This document shows positions 55,653 through 63,631 of a stretch of 64,000 bases of DNA, one piece after another. How positions within the stretch are numbered: the first letter of the stretch is position 1; each line of letters starts with the position of its first letter. This DNA comes from Trichococcus palustris (lineage in GTDB: Bacteria; Bacillota; Bacilli; Lactobacillales; Aerococcaceae). The stretch covers positions 186,001-250,000 of the forward strand of contig NZ_FOTD01000002.1 of assembly GCF_900114465.1 (NCBI RefSeq). The letters run 5' to 3'. Both the position numbers and the translations under genes were made by a program. The notes beneath the pieces were generated by a model that saw only the letters and a list, made by a program, of their open reading frames with translations, did no database searches and was not told the origin of the DNA.

Positions 55653-56414
55653 ATGGAATTATCTTTTGTGTCATGGAACGTAAACGGCTTACGGGCTGCC
55701 GTCACTAAAAACTTCGCTAATATTTTCCAGCAATTCGACGCCGATTTCTTTTGCCTGCAGGAAACCAAATTGCAGGCAGGACAGATTGATCTGGCATTCC
55801 CCGGTTATGAATCCTATTGGAATTATGCGGAACGGAAAGGCTATTCCGGCACCGCTATTTTTACGAAGCACACTCCCATGAGCGTCCATTTGGGCATCAA
55901 CCGACCGGAACATGATGCGGAAGGCCGCGTCATCACGTTGGAGTATGAGCAATTCCATCTTGTGACGGTCTATGCCCCCAACTCACAGGACCAGCTGAAA
56001 CGCTTGGAGTATCGCATGGACTGGGAGGACGCTTTTTTTGGCTACCTGAAAGGGTTGGAGAGTAAAAAGCCAGTCATTTGTTGCGGGGACCTGAATGTTG
56101 CCCACGAGAACATCGACTTGAAGAATTGGAAAACGAACCGCAAAAATGCCGGCTTCACCGATGAGGAGCGCTCAAAATTATCGGCTGTCCTGTCGAACGG
56201 CTTCATCGATACCTTCCGTTTTTTCTATCCGGATCTGGAAGGCAAGTATTCTTGGTGGAGTTATCGTTTCAATGCCCGCAAAAACAACGCAGGATGGCGG
56301 ATCGACTATTTTCTCGTTTCACAGTCGCTGAAATCCGCTTTAAAAGAGGCTGCCATCCATGATGACATCCTCGGAAGCGACCATTGTCCCGTCTCCTTGA
56401 AGATTTCAATCTAG
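55653..56414 (+). CDS. xth: Exodeoxyribonuclease III
   Basis: AP endonuclease / 3'-5' exonuclease of the EEP fold, 253 residues: SWNVNGLRAA (7-16), QETKLQ with catalytic Glu, YSGTAIFTK, CGDLNVAHENIDL, WRIDYFLVS and the C-terminal GSDHCPVSL. Acts in base-excision repair in the cytosol. ATG at 55653 behind GGGGG; nine upstream open codons overlap the preceding gene and are unlikely. Confidence 0.95.
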   Translation: MELSFVSWNVNGLRAAVTKNFANIFQQFDADFFCLQETKLQAGQIDLAFPGYESYWNYAERKGYSGTAIFTKHTPMSVHLGINRPEHDAEGRVITLEYEQFHLVTVYAPNSQDQLKRLEYRMDWEDAFFGYLKGLESKKPVICCGDLNVAHENIDLKNWKTNRKNAGFTDEERSKLSAVLSNGFIDTFRFFYPDLEGKYSWWSYRFNARKNNAGWRIDYFLVSQSLKSALKEAAIHDDILGSDHCPVSLKISI

Positions 56415-56430
56415 TCACGCTTTGCCTTTT

Positions 56431-56470
56431 CCTGATGATTCCGGTTTAGCCGGGATCATTTTTTTTACCT
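56431..56470 (+). terminator. Terminator of xth
   Basis: Stem ATGATTCCGG / CCGGGATCAT with a short loop and eight T residues, 20 bp after the stop. Confidence 0.88.
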
Positions 56471-56534
56471 TGCATTATGATAAAATAGAAGAAAATACGT
56501 TAGGCACTCACGTGAGTACCGGATGGAGGGCACT

Positions 56535-57320
56535 ATGGATTATCAAGGGAAGGTCGTTGTTGTGACCGGCGGCGCAAACGGCATCGGCCGGGCGACGGTC
56601 GAAGGTTTCTTGGCTCACGGCGCCGCTGTGGCAGTGATCGATACCGATCAAGAATCCGGAGCAATGCTGCAGAAAAAGTTCGCAAAAGATTCCCTATTCT
56701 TTTATGAGGGCGACGTCGCCGAAAAAGAGACCTTGTATGCTTTCGTCGAAGCGGTGAAGCAGCGCTTCGGGAAAGTCGATTTCCTCATCAACAACGCCTG
56801 CGTCAGTAAAAAAGGGGTCCTGTCCGACTGCTCCTATGAAGACTTCAGCTATGTTTTGGCGTTGGGCGTCACTGCTCCGTATATGCTGTCCCGTCTTTTA
56901 TTGCCCATTCTGCAACCCGGGGCAGCCATCATAAATATCGCTTCTAGCCGTGCCTTCATGTCGCAAAAGGATACCGAAAGTTATTCCGCTGCAAAAGGCG
57001 GCATCAGTGCCTTGACGCATGCGTTGAGTGTGTCCCTCGCAGGACGTGCACGCGTCAACGCAATCAGTCCTGGCTGGATCGACACAGGCGCTTACCAAAA
57101 AGATCCCGATTATGCACCCGATTATTCAGCCGGGGATTTGCTGCAGCACCCTGTCGGCCGCGTCGGAAACCCGGCAGATATTGTGGAGACTGTCCTCTTC
57201 CTTTGCAGTGATGCAGCCGGCTTCATCACCGGGCAAAATCTCACCATCGATGGTGGCATGTCGAAACTGATGATCTATCATGATGACCACGGCTGGACGT
57301 ACAATCCCGAAAAGGATTAA
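56535..57320 (+). CDS. Short-chain dehydrogenase/reductase
   Basis: A 261-residue classical SDR with TGGANGIG (11-18) for NAD(P), NNACV near 87, the Ser/Tyr/Lys catalytic residues in SSRAFMSQKDTESYSAAKG (Ser in SSRAF, YSAAK) and a C-terminal family end ITGQNLTIDGGM. An extra tail of 15 residues (HDDHGWTYNPEKD) is characteristic of some oxidoreductases with unknown substrates. ATG at 56535 follows GGAGGG. Monocistronic; substrate unknown. Confidence 0.9.
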   Translation: MDYQGKVVVVTGGANGIGRATVEGFLAHGAAVAVIDTDQESGAMLQKKFAKDSLFFYEGDVAEKETLYAFVEAVKQRFGKVDFLINNACVSKKGVLSDCSYEDFSYVLALGVTAPYMLSRLLLPILQPGAAIINIASSRAFMSQKDTESYSAAKGGISALTHALSVSLAGRARVNAISPGWIDTGAYQKDPDYAPDYSAGDLLQHPVGRVGNPADIVETVLFLCSDAAGFITGQNLTIDGGMSKLMIYHDDHGWTYNPEKD

Positions 57321-57613
57321 ACGGGACGTTGCGCAGCCTCTTCCGCTCGCATATACAAGTCGCTTAAATGCTTTCCTAAAGCCATTCTTAGGCGAATGAA
57401 AGCCGTCCTTAATGAACGAATAAACGGAAAATGCTTTTTTGTGCTATAATAGAAGAAACAACGTGTAGTTTTCGACAACATAAACCCAGTTGCTGATCAC
57501 TGCACGTTTCTTTATGCGATAAAATAAGAAGTCAAAAAGCATCATCCAGGCTGCGTCAAAAATGACTTTTTATTTTGAAGGTTACTGTATTCAAAGAAAT
57601 AAGGAGGAAATGC
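57321..57613 (+). promoter_or_regulatory. carD upstream region
   Basis: About 290 bp without gene. A TATAAT -10 box lies at about 57442-57447 (GTGCTATAATAG); no good -35 was seen 17 bp before. The carD ribosome site AAGGAGGAAA lies at the right end. Confidence 0.45.
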
Positions 57614-58108
57614 ATGTTTAAAGTAAATGACTATGTTATGTATGGCACAACCGGAGTTTGTCAAATCGATGAAATAAAAAAAGAAACGTTTATCGGCGAT
57701 GAAGAACTTGCGTACTATGTATTGCATACACTATATGGCAATCCATCGACAATCATGACACCTGTGCACAATCAAAAGGTAGCCATGCGAAGCATCATTA
57801 CCAAAGAGGAAGCACTTGCCCTGATAGAAGAAATACATTCAAAAGAACCCGTTTGGCTGAATGACGACAGAAAAAGAAATGAAAACTTCACTGTCGCACT
57901 GAAAACCGGTAATAGTGAAACATGGATCCAAATATTAAAATCGCTGTACCACAAGAAAAAAGAGATGGCAGCGACCGGCAAAAAATTATCCGTATCGGAT
58001 GCGAACATCCTGAAATCGACAGAAAGATTGCTGTATGAAGAATTCTCCACGGCACTCAATATCCCCATCAAGGAAGTCGAAGCATATATTCTGAATCATA
58101 TCGGATAA
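57614..58108 (+). CDS. CarD family transcriptional regulator
   Basis: A 164-residue protein with the CarD_CdnL N-terminal RNA polymerase-interaction domain (opening FKVNDYVMYGTTGVCQIDEI, core YVMYGTTGVCQI) and a C-terminal helical domain (about 75-164). CarD proteins bind the RNA polymerase beta subunit and stabilise open complexes. ATG at 57614 behind AAGGAGG; the 13 codons upstream are not family-like. Followed by a terminator. Confidence 0.92.
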   Translation: MFKVNDYVMYGTTGVCQIDEIKKETFIGDEELAYYVLHTLYGNPSTIMTPVHNQKVAMRSIITKEEALALIEEIHSKEPVWLNDDRKRNENFTVALKTGNSETWIQILKSLYHKKKEMAATGKKLSVSDANILKSTERLLYEEFSTALNIPIKEVEAYILNHIG

Positions 58109-58136
58109 TGTCCAGCTGTCTCAAAAATCCTTTGCA

Positions 58137-58195
58137 TAAAATAAATAAACTCACAAAAGCATTTCCAGTCGCTTCTGTGAGTTTATTTTTTATTG
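58137..58195. terminator. Bidirectional terminator carD / hydrolase
   Basis: Stem AAATAAACTCACA/TGTGAGTTTATTT with an inner GAAGCG-like part and T and A runs on the two sides; lies between convergent genes. Confidence 0.85.
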
Positions 58196-58198
58196 TTT

Positions 58199-58864
58199 TC
58201 AGGGATTTGTTGTTTCTTTCGGGATACCCAGGTATTCCACAAACCAGCGCGCAGCCAATTCCGCAACTTGCTCAAGAGTCCCTTGTTCCTCAAACAGATG
58301 GGTTGCTCCCGGAACAATCTCCATCTTTTTCTCTGCAATCAATTTCATATAGGCTTTGTCGTTCAACGCAATGACCTCTTCGTCGAAGCCCCCGACAATC
58401 AGAAGAGTCGGCGCCGTCACCTTTGCAAGATAGTCCTTTGCCAAATCCGGACGGCCTCCTCTTGAAACGATGGCTTTTATCTCATCTCCCAGACCGGCTG
58501 CCGATTGCAACGCCGCAGCGGCCCCGGTACTGGCACCGAAATAGCCGATGGCAAGATCCTTCGTCTCTTCCTGTTCCTTTAACCATTTTTCGGCAATCGT
58601 CAACCGTTTGGCCAATAGGTCGATGTCAAAGCGTTTATCGGTGCGTTCACTTTCCTCTTCTGTCAGTAAATCGAGCAACAAGGTCGAAAGCCCATGGGAA
58701 CGCAATACGCTCGCCACATATTTGTTGCGCGTGCTGTGTCTGCTGCTGCCGCTGCCATGTGCGAATAATACAATCCCTTTGGCTCCTCTATGCAGGGCCA
58801 AGTCGCCGATGAGGGTTACGTCATCACCTTTGATACGAACCTCTTTCCCATTTGCAACATTCAT
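58199..58864 (-). CDS. Alpha/beta hydrolase, dienelactone hydrolase-like
   Basis: A 221-residue hydrolase: FAHGSGSSRHS (about 34-44, oxyanion region), GYFGASTGAAAAL (about 108-120, nucleophile Ser), GGFDEEV (about 158) and GATHLFEE with the catalytic His (about 186). Its start overlaps the stop of the phosphoribosyltransferase by four bases (ATGA). The same two domains are found as neighbouring genes or fused in other bacteria; the joint role is not established. Confidence 0.88.
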   Translation of the reverse strand: MNVANGKEVRIKGDDVTLIGDLALHRGAKGIVLFAHGSGSSRHSTRNKYVASVLRSHGLSTLLLDLLTEEESERTDKRFDIDLLAKRLTIAEKWLKEQEETKDLAIGYFGASTGAAAALQSAAGLGDEIKAIVSRGGRPDLAKDYLAKVTAPTLLIVGGFDEEVIALNDKAYMKLIAEKKMEIVPGATHLFEEQGTLEQVAELAARWFVEYLGIPKETTNP

Positions 58865-59511
58865 CCGCGTGGTCCTCCTTCGTCATTGACCGATTTCAAA
58901 AGCGCTATCACTTCTTCATCCTCTACTTGGTTAAAGTTTACGTAGTAGGCGCCTACCGCACCAAGATAATGGGTTGTCCGTTCAAGCGCGACTACTTCAT
59001 CCACCATCTCTTCCAACATCCTCGCTGTATCTTCCGGCGTAACAGGTATGGCCACGATAATTTTCTTCGGATTCCGTTTTTTCAGCTCCTCTATGGAAAC
59101 AAACATGGTGAATCCGGTTGCAATGCCATCGTCTACGATGATGGCGGTCTTCCCTTCGACCGATTGGATCGCACGGTTACCCAAATAGGTTTCTCTGCGC
59201 CTCTTGATTTCCTGGCGAAGCCTTTTTACTTCGCCTTGCAGCCAGGCGTCATTGATCCCCTGTTGCTCCGCTTGATTCATAATCGGATCGCCCTCTTCGG
59301 CCAAAGCTCCGATGGCATATTCTTTATTGAAAGGATGACCGATTTTTTTGCTTATAATCAAATCAAGCGGGGCCTTTAATTTTTTCGCAATCTCAACGCC
59401 CAAAGCAACACCACCTCTGGGTAATGCAAAAACAACAACGTCATCGTCCTGATATTTCCCCAGTGCCTCTGCCAGCATAAGCCCGGCTTCTTTTCGATCC
59501 AAGAACAGCAT
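58861..59511 (-). CDS. Phosphoribosyltransferase (type I, unknown substrate)
   Basis: A 216-residue PRTase with the PRPP-binding segment TAIIVDDGIATGFTM (about 120-134) and the N-terminal ALPRGGVALGVEIA (about 29-42). Pfam Pribosyltran members of this subgroup are usually next to the dienelactone-type hydrolase, as here, where the genes overlap by four bases. GGGGGAAAG stands before the ATG at 59511. Substrate unknown. Confidence 0.88.
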   Translation of the reverse strand: MLFLDRKEAGLMLAEALGKYQDDDVVVFALPRGGVALGVEIAKKLKAPLDLIISKKIGHPFNKEYAIGALAEEGDPIMNQAEQQGINDAWLQGEVKRLRQEIKRRRETYLGNRAIQSVEGKTAIIVDDGIATGFTMFVSIEELKKRNPKKIIVAIPVTPEDTARMLEEMVDEVVALERTTHYLGAVGAYYVNFNQVEDEEVIALLKSVNDEGGPRG

Positions 59512-59563
59512 CTTTCTCCCCCCTATCCCAAAAGTAAAGTTCCAGGCGCAACAATCCCGTGTA

Positions 59564-59926
59564 CTATTCGACTATTATCGTCCCCGTCATATTAGGGTGT
59601 AGCCCGCAATGATAAGCAAACGTTCCCGTTTCGTTAAATGTAAACTCAAAGGTATCACCGGTCTTCAAATCCCCACTTTTAAATGCATCCCCCACGATGT
59701 TGTGAGTGGGGCCATCTTTGTTGATCCATGTCAGGGTCGTTCCTTTTTTAATGGTCATTTCTTTGGGACTGAAGTCAAAATTTTTAATGATGATTGTATT
59801 TTCAGCAACTTGAGAGCTAGACGCAGAAGAAGATGCCGTTTGCGCACCACCCCCGCAACCGCTCAATGACAAAAGAAATAATCCGATCGCAGCCGCAATC
59901 CATCTATTGATTTTCTTGTTCTTCAT
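59564..59926 (-). CDS. Cupredoxin lipoprotein (plastocyanin-like)
   Basis: A 120-residue exported protein: signal peptide with a lipobox LSLSGC (about 16-21), a Ser/Ala/Gly-rich linker, then a type I copper domain (about 45-120) with the ligands His in PTHNIV, and Cys, His, Met in YHCGLHPNM. Probably binds copper on the outer face of the membrane. ATG at 59926 follows AAAGGAGGAAATG. Directly follows the membrane protein gene in the same direction. Confidence 0.9.
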   Translation of the reverse strand: MKNKKINRWIAAAIGLFLLSLSGCGGGAQTASSSASSSQVAENTIIIKNFDFSPKEMTIKKGTTLTWINKDGPTHNIVGDAFKSGDLKTGDTFEFTFNETGTFAYHCGLHPNMTGTIIVE

Positions 59927-59977
59927 TTCATTTCCTCCTTTTGGAAACTGCAAAGTATACCAATCAAAGATAAGCAT

Positions 59978-60544
59978 TCATCGTTTTTTCCAAAACACCC
60001 CCATCGCTAATCCCATTGCCGCCCCTGGGAAGATGCCTGTCAATCCGGGAACGATAACAGTCCAGCCCATCGGACCGAAAATAGCGTTGACCCCATCAAC
60101 AAAAGGACCAGACCATACATTGGCCGTATCGAAAAGGGCACCGCCTATCAAGAATCCAACGGCTCCGATTGCGGAAAAAATGAGAATGCCGCGTATCCCG
60201 CCTAAAATCCCTCCAAAAATAAGCCCCATCACGAGACCCATGACCATGTACCCCACCATTCGGGGGCCCGGGAGCATGATCCCCAGCATAAACACTACAT
60301 AGAGGGAAATAAAAAAACTAAAGGTATCAGCCAAAATGGTTGCAACAACAACCTTAAACAGATTGAAACGTTCTCTGATGAAGATCCAAAAAAGCGCACC
60401 CCCTATGAAGCCTTCCGCAATGAGCGCCAAAGGGAATTCAAAATACAACAGAATCCACCCAGCCGCGAGACCGGCTACAAAAAAAGAGCATGCCCCTGCC
60501 AACGTCAACAACATGATGCGTGACGGATTACCTTTCTTTTCCAT
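59978..60544 (-). CDS. Multispan membrane protein, unknown
   Basis: A 188-residue protein with about five hydrophobic segments rich in glycine (MVMGLVMGLIFGGILGGIRG) split by charged turns. No family recognised. It lies 50 bp upstream of the cupredoxin gene on the same strand, hinting at a copper or redox role, but this is only context. Ribosome site AGGAG is rather far from the ATG at 60544. Confidence 0.65.
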   Translation of the reverse strand: MEKKGNPSRIMLLTLAGACSFFVAGLAAGWILLYFEFPLALIAEGFIGGALFWIFIRERFNLFKVVVATILADTFSFFISLYVVFMLGIMLPGPRMVGYMVMGLVMGLIFGGILGGIRGILIFSAIGAVGFLIGGALFDTANVWSGPFVDGVNAIFGPMGWTVIVPGLTGIFPGAAMGLAMGVFWKKR

Positions 60545-60665
60545 GATACTCTGTTTTCACACTCCTTTCCGTCTCGGAAAAGACACAAAACTTCCACTCA
60601 TCATCTCAAGCTAATCATAACACGTTAGCAAGGCGCACCAAAAAGAAAACCCTTTCAAAAACATC

Positions 60666-61036
60666 ACAAAAAAGAAGAGCTCCAAATTGCAGAGCTCTTC
60701 CTTTTGAAACATGTAGCATATTTCCTGCTTAATCTTTTTTCAAACATTTTAATCTGTAATCTTTTCGATTCTAGATATCACATGATTTTGAATCAGGTGA
60801 ATTAAGCTTCCGCTTTTCTAGTGCATGGATTTACGCTACATTTGATACCATATCCCAGTCAGGTTCAAGCTTCTGTAGGTTAAGATAAATCTTGCTATAC
60901 AAAAGTTGAACCAGCTGAGACCTTTCATTAATAGCGATGTTCTGCTATTAACCGGGGACTTTTTTACTGATTCCCCTAAGAGTGGCATGCTCTTGGACTT
61001 GGTTGTGATTGACTTGCTAAGCATGTCTCTCTTTAC
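60666..61036 (-). ncRNA. Structured ~370-nt RNA, copy 1
   Basis: A non-coding unit with its own signals: TGGACA (61071-61066), 17 bp, TATTAT (61048-61043) as promoter, and a terminator GAAGAGCTC/GAGCTCTTC followed by T residues on the minus strand (60672-60700). Near the 5' end the RNA folds as GGGGA/UCCCC around an AUCAGUAAAAAAG loop, then GGUUAAUAGC/GCUAUUAAU. It matches copy 2 (62625-62998) from promoter to terminator. It fits none of tmRNA, 6S, SRP or RNase P RNA as I know their key motifs. Confidence 0.8.
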
Positions 61037-61112
61037 ACTGTAATAATAACATGTAAGCGTAACCATGTCCACTAATATCTATCGAAAAATCAAAAAAATC
61101 AAAAATAAAAAA

Positions 61113-62078
61113 TTATTTTGAATACAGTAAGAAGACTTTTGGCACTTTGGCTGAATAACGGACCAATTCCCCTGTCCTTGGATGAATCAGCGCCAAAGTG
61201 GTGGCATGCAGGCCTAAACGCTTCAACGGATTGCTATGGGCACCATATTTTTTGTCACCAGCGATCGGGTGTCCGAGCTCTTCCATATGCACACGGATTT
61301 GATTTTTGCGGCCCGTTTCCAGTTGCACTTCCAGCAGTGTAAAGTCCTTATTGCCACGGATTTTTTTGTAGTGGGTCACGGCATGTTTGCCGCCGTTGTC
61401 ATACGAGCTGGAATGGACTTTCATCGCTTTGCTTTCAGTCAGCCAGGACGAAATGGTGCCTTCTTCATCTTTCATGACACCTTCAACCAAAGCGGTATAG
61501 ATCCGCTCCTTGACGATATCTTTCCAATCTTTTTGCAGTGCTTCTTTCACATCTTCCGATTTTGCGAAAAGCATCACTCCGGAAGTGTCCCTATCCAGGC
61601 GGTGGACCACAAAAATTCGGTTGGCGCGGTTTTCTTCTTTCACGTAAGAACTTAATTGACGGTAAGCCGTCATCTCGGAAGGATCCTTGGACGCCATCGA
61701 CAATAAACCGGCTTCCTTGTCGATGACAATGATGTCATCATCCTCATGCAAAATCGTGATGCCGACCAGCGCCGTCTTCTGCATGGCTTCCTTGTTGCCC
61801 AAAACCCCGACGACTTGTCCCGGTATTAAGGGATGATTGTGCTGTTTCACCGGTTTTCCATCGACATTCACCTGTCCACGGGTCAAAATCGATTTGACCG
61901 AATTCCGGCTGTTATTCTTCATCACTTGCAATAAGAAAGGCAATAATTCGGTCGGCTCCTCTACGGCGTAACTGGTGATCCCTTTTGTAGAGGCACCACT
62001 TGTTCCTTTGATGCGGTTTTTTTCTTGTTGAAACTTACCCGTTGTTTTTCCTGTTTTATGATTGTTTTGCTTTCTCAT
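61113..62078 (-). CDS. RluA-family pseudouridine synthase
   Basis: A 321-residue enzyme with an S4-like N-terminal RNA-binding segment (about 45-95, NNSRNSVKSILTRGQVNVDG), the catalytic motif HRLDRDTSGV (about 155-164, Asp nucleophile) and the C-terminal RKNQIRVHMEELGHPIAGDKKYG (core NQIRVHMEELGHPI). A basic, low-complexity N-terminal tail of about 35 residues precedes it. It makes pseudouridine in 23S rRNA or tRNA. The gene sits between the two paralogous RNA genes, all on the same strand. Confidence 0.93.
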   Translation of the reverse strand: MRKQNNHKTGKTTGKFQQEKNRIKGTSGASTKGITSYAVEEPTELLPFLLQVMKNNSRNSVKSILTRGQVNVDGKPVKQHNHPLIPGQVVGVLGNKEAMQKTALVGITILHEDDDIIVIDKEAGLLSMASKDPSEMTAYRQLSSYVKEENRANRIFVVHRLDRDTSGVMLFAKSEDVKEALQKDWKDIVKERIYTALVEGVMKDEEGTISSWLTESKAMKVHSSSYDNGGKHAVTHYKKIRGNKDFTLLEVQLETGRKNQIRVHMEELGHPIAGDKKYGAHSNPLKRLGLHATTLALIHPRTGELVRYSAKVPKVFLLYSK

Positions 62079-62163
62079 CTATTCACTCACTTCTCTGACG
62101 CCCGTTCCGTCAGTATCCTTTTCATTTCGCTATTCCTTCTGCAGTATAACAGAAAATCAGGAA

Positions 62164-62525
62164 GAAATAACCCAAAACCGGCAGCATATCTTTAGAAATG
62201 CTGAACGGGTTCGTTCAGCCCTGAAAGAAATTTAGGAAATCTGGCCCTGCAACTTTCCCTACGGTCACCTTATACTGGGACTCTAAGGGATGAATCCCTA
62301 AGAGTCCCATGCAAATGAGCATCGCAGAGCGCAATTGCTGAGAGACTTCCTGCGTCAGCAGGTTAGTCGAACAGTATGTCTTGGCTCGCAGAGACAAGAG
62401 GTTCCTTCATCCCTTTTCCGAAGGGCTAACCCGTGAAGCTGGACAACTCGTTAGCACGCTGAACATTTTACTACCCTGTGAAACAGCTACGGTGATGCAT
62501 TTCAGCACTCGAAAAAATTTATAGA
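62164..62525 (-). ncRNA. Highly structured non-coding region, possible RNA gene
   Basis: Between rluA-type gene and RNA copy 2 there are about 340 bp rich in stems: a 15-bp perfect hairpin GGGACTCTTAGGGAT/ATCCCTTAGAGTCCC (62277-62308), GCTGAACG/CGTTCAGC (62200-62220), GCTAAC/GTTAGC near 62427-62455, and CTGCTGACGCAG. A TATAAA box stands right of it (about 62519-62524). The sequence is more GC-rich than neighbours. No ORF is credible. I cannot name a family. Confidence 0.55.
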
Positions 62526-62624
62526 TTCTTACAATCTTTAGAAAAGCAGACCATTGCATATTTATTTCAATTTTTTGTTCCCATCATTGACTTCGCCGAG
62601 GAGATTTTCTCAAATGAAAAAACG

Positions 62625-62998
62625 CAAAAAAAGGAAGAGCTCCAAATGAATGGAACTCTTCCTCCTCAAGCTGGTAGCACCTACCTTACTTAATCTCTGA
62701 TTCCAACATTTTCAGGTGTTAGTCTTTTCGATCCCAGATGTCACATGTTTTTTAATCAGGTGACGTAAGCTTTCGCTTTCTAGCTGCAAGGATTAGCGCT
62801 ACAGTTGATATTATATCCCAGACTGGTTCATGTTCTTCATATCGTTAGAAATGCATCTAATGACACAAATTCCGAACCAGCTGAGACATTGGGTCAATAG
62901 CCTCTCTCTGCTATTAACCGGGGACTTTTTACTGATTCCCCTAAAGAGTGGCATACTCTTTTTTGTATTTCCGGTGCTGCTTAAGTATGTCTCTCTGT
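62625..62998 (-). ncRNA. Structured ~370-nt RNA, copy 2
   Basis: Promoter TTGCCA (63033-63028), 17 bp, TATTAT (63010-63005); terminator AGGAAGAG...CTCTTCCT (62632-62662) with T residues following on the minus strand. The sequence is clearly homologous to copy 1, with GAACCAGCTGAGAC, CTATTAACCGGGGACTTTTT and ACTGATTCCCCTAA identical or nearly so. Stems stay paired where bases differ (GGTTAATAGC/GCTATTGACC here). Lies between the structured region and the GNAT gene. Confidence 0.8.
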
Positions 62999-63100
62999 AC
63001 TGTTATAATAACATGGAAGCGCTAACTTGGCAAGCGTAAACTCTTTTTTTTTGCAACTTTTCTGATGCCTGCTTGCCTATTTTTCAGTTACAGAACAGGG

Positions 63101-63631
63101 TCAGTCGATCATCAGGCTCATCAGAACGCCGTCGACAAATGCATCATTTACTTTCATCGCACGGGGCATAACTGCTTCTTTTTGATAGCCCATTTTTTCA
63201 TAAAGATGGATGGCGCGTTCATTTCCGCCATGAACCGTCAATTCCAGACGACGGATGATGCCGGTTTCGATCGCCCACGTCTCGATTTCCTCCATCAATA
63301 CCGTACCGATGCCAAAGCCCCAGTATTCTTTTTCGACAGTGATGCCGACCTCTCCAATATGTTCCAATTTCGGTTTATCGGATGCTCCTACTGATGCTAA
63401 ACCGATCAGTTCCTTGTTGTTTATCGTCGCAATCAACATGACATTGTTTCTGTTCCCCATCAGGTCTTCCAGATACATCTCTTCGAAAGCCTCGGATAAT
63501 TCCAACCCTTCCGGTCCGTATGCCAAAAATGGTGTTTCGGCTCCCGTTTTTCTACTGAAGGCCAAGATGTCTTTTGCATCGGCAGGAATCGCTTCGCGGA
63601 TCATGAGTTCCACTTTTTCTCTTTTTCTCAT
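63101..63631 (-). CDS. GNAT family N-acetyltransferase
   Basis: A 176-residue acetyltransferase with the acetyl-CoA loop YWGFGIGTVLMEEI (about 104-117) and the C-terminal NERAIHLYEKMGYQ (about 136-149). Starts at 63631, right after the tsaE stop, with GGAAGG upstream; RimI-like proteins often follow tsaE, but this one resembles the broader GNAT group with an LG-type start. Substrate unknown. Confidence 0.88.
   Translation of the reverse strand: MRKREKVELMIREAIPADAKDILAFSRKTGAETPFLAYGPEGLELSEAFEEMYLEDLMGNRNNVMLIATINNKELIGLASVGASDKPKLEHIGEVGITVEKEYWGFGIGTVLMEEIETWAIETGIIRRLELTVHGGNERAIHLYEKMGYQKEAVMPRAMKVNDAFVDGVLMSLMID

Noticed and set aside
62164-62525. RNase P RNA, tmRNA or 6S RNA
   Set aside because: The key conserved stretches (for example GAGGAAAGUCC of RNase P, the tmRNA 5' GGGG...GAUUCGACAGG) are absent.
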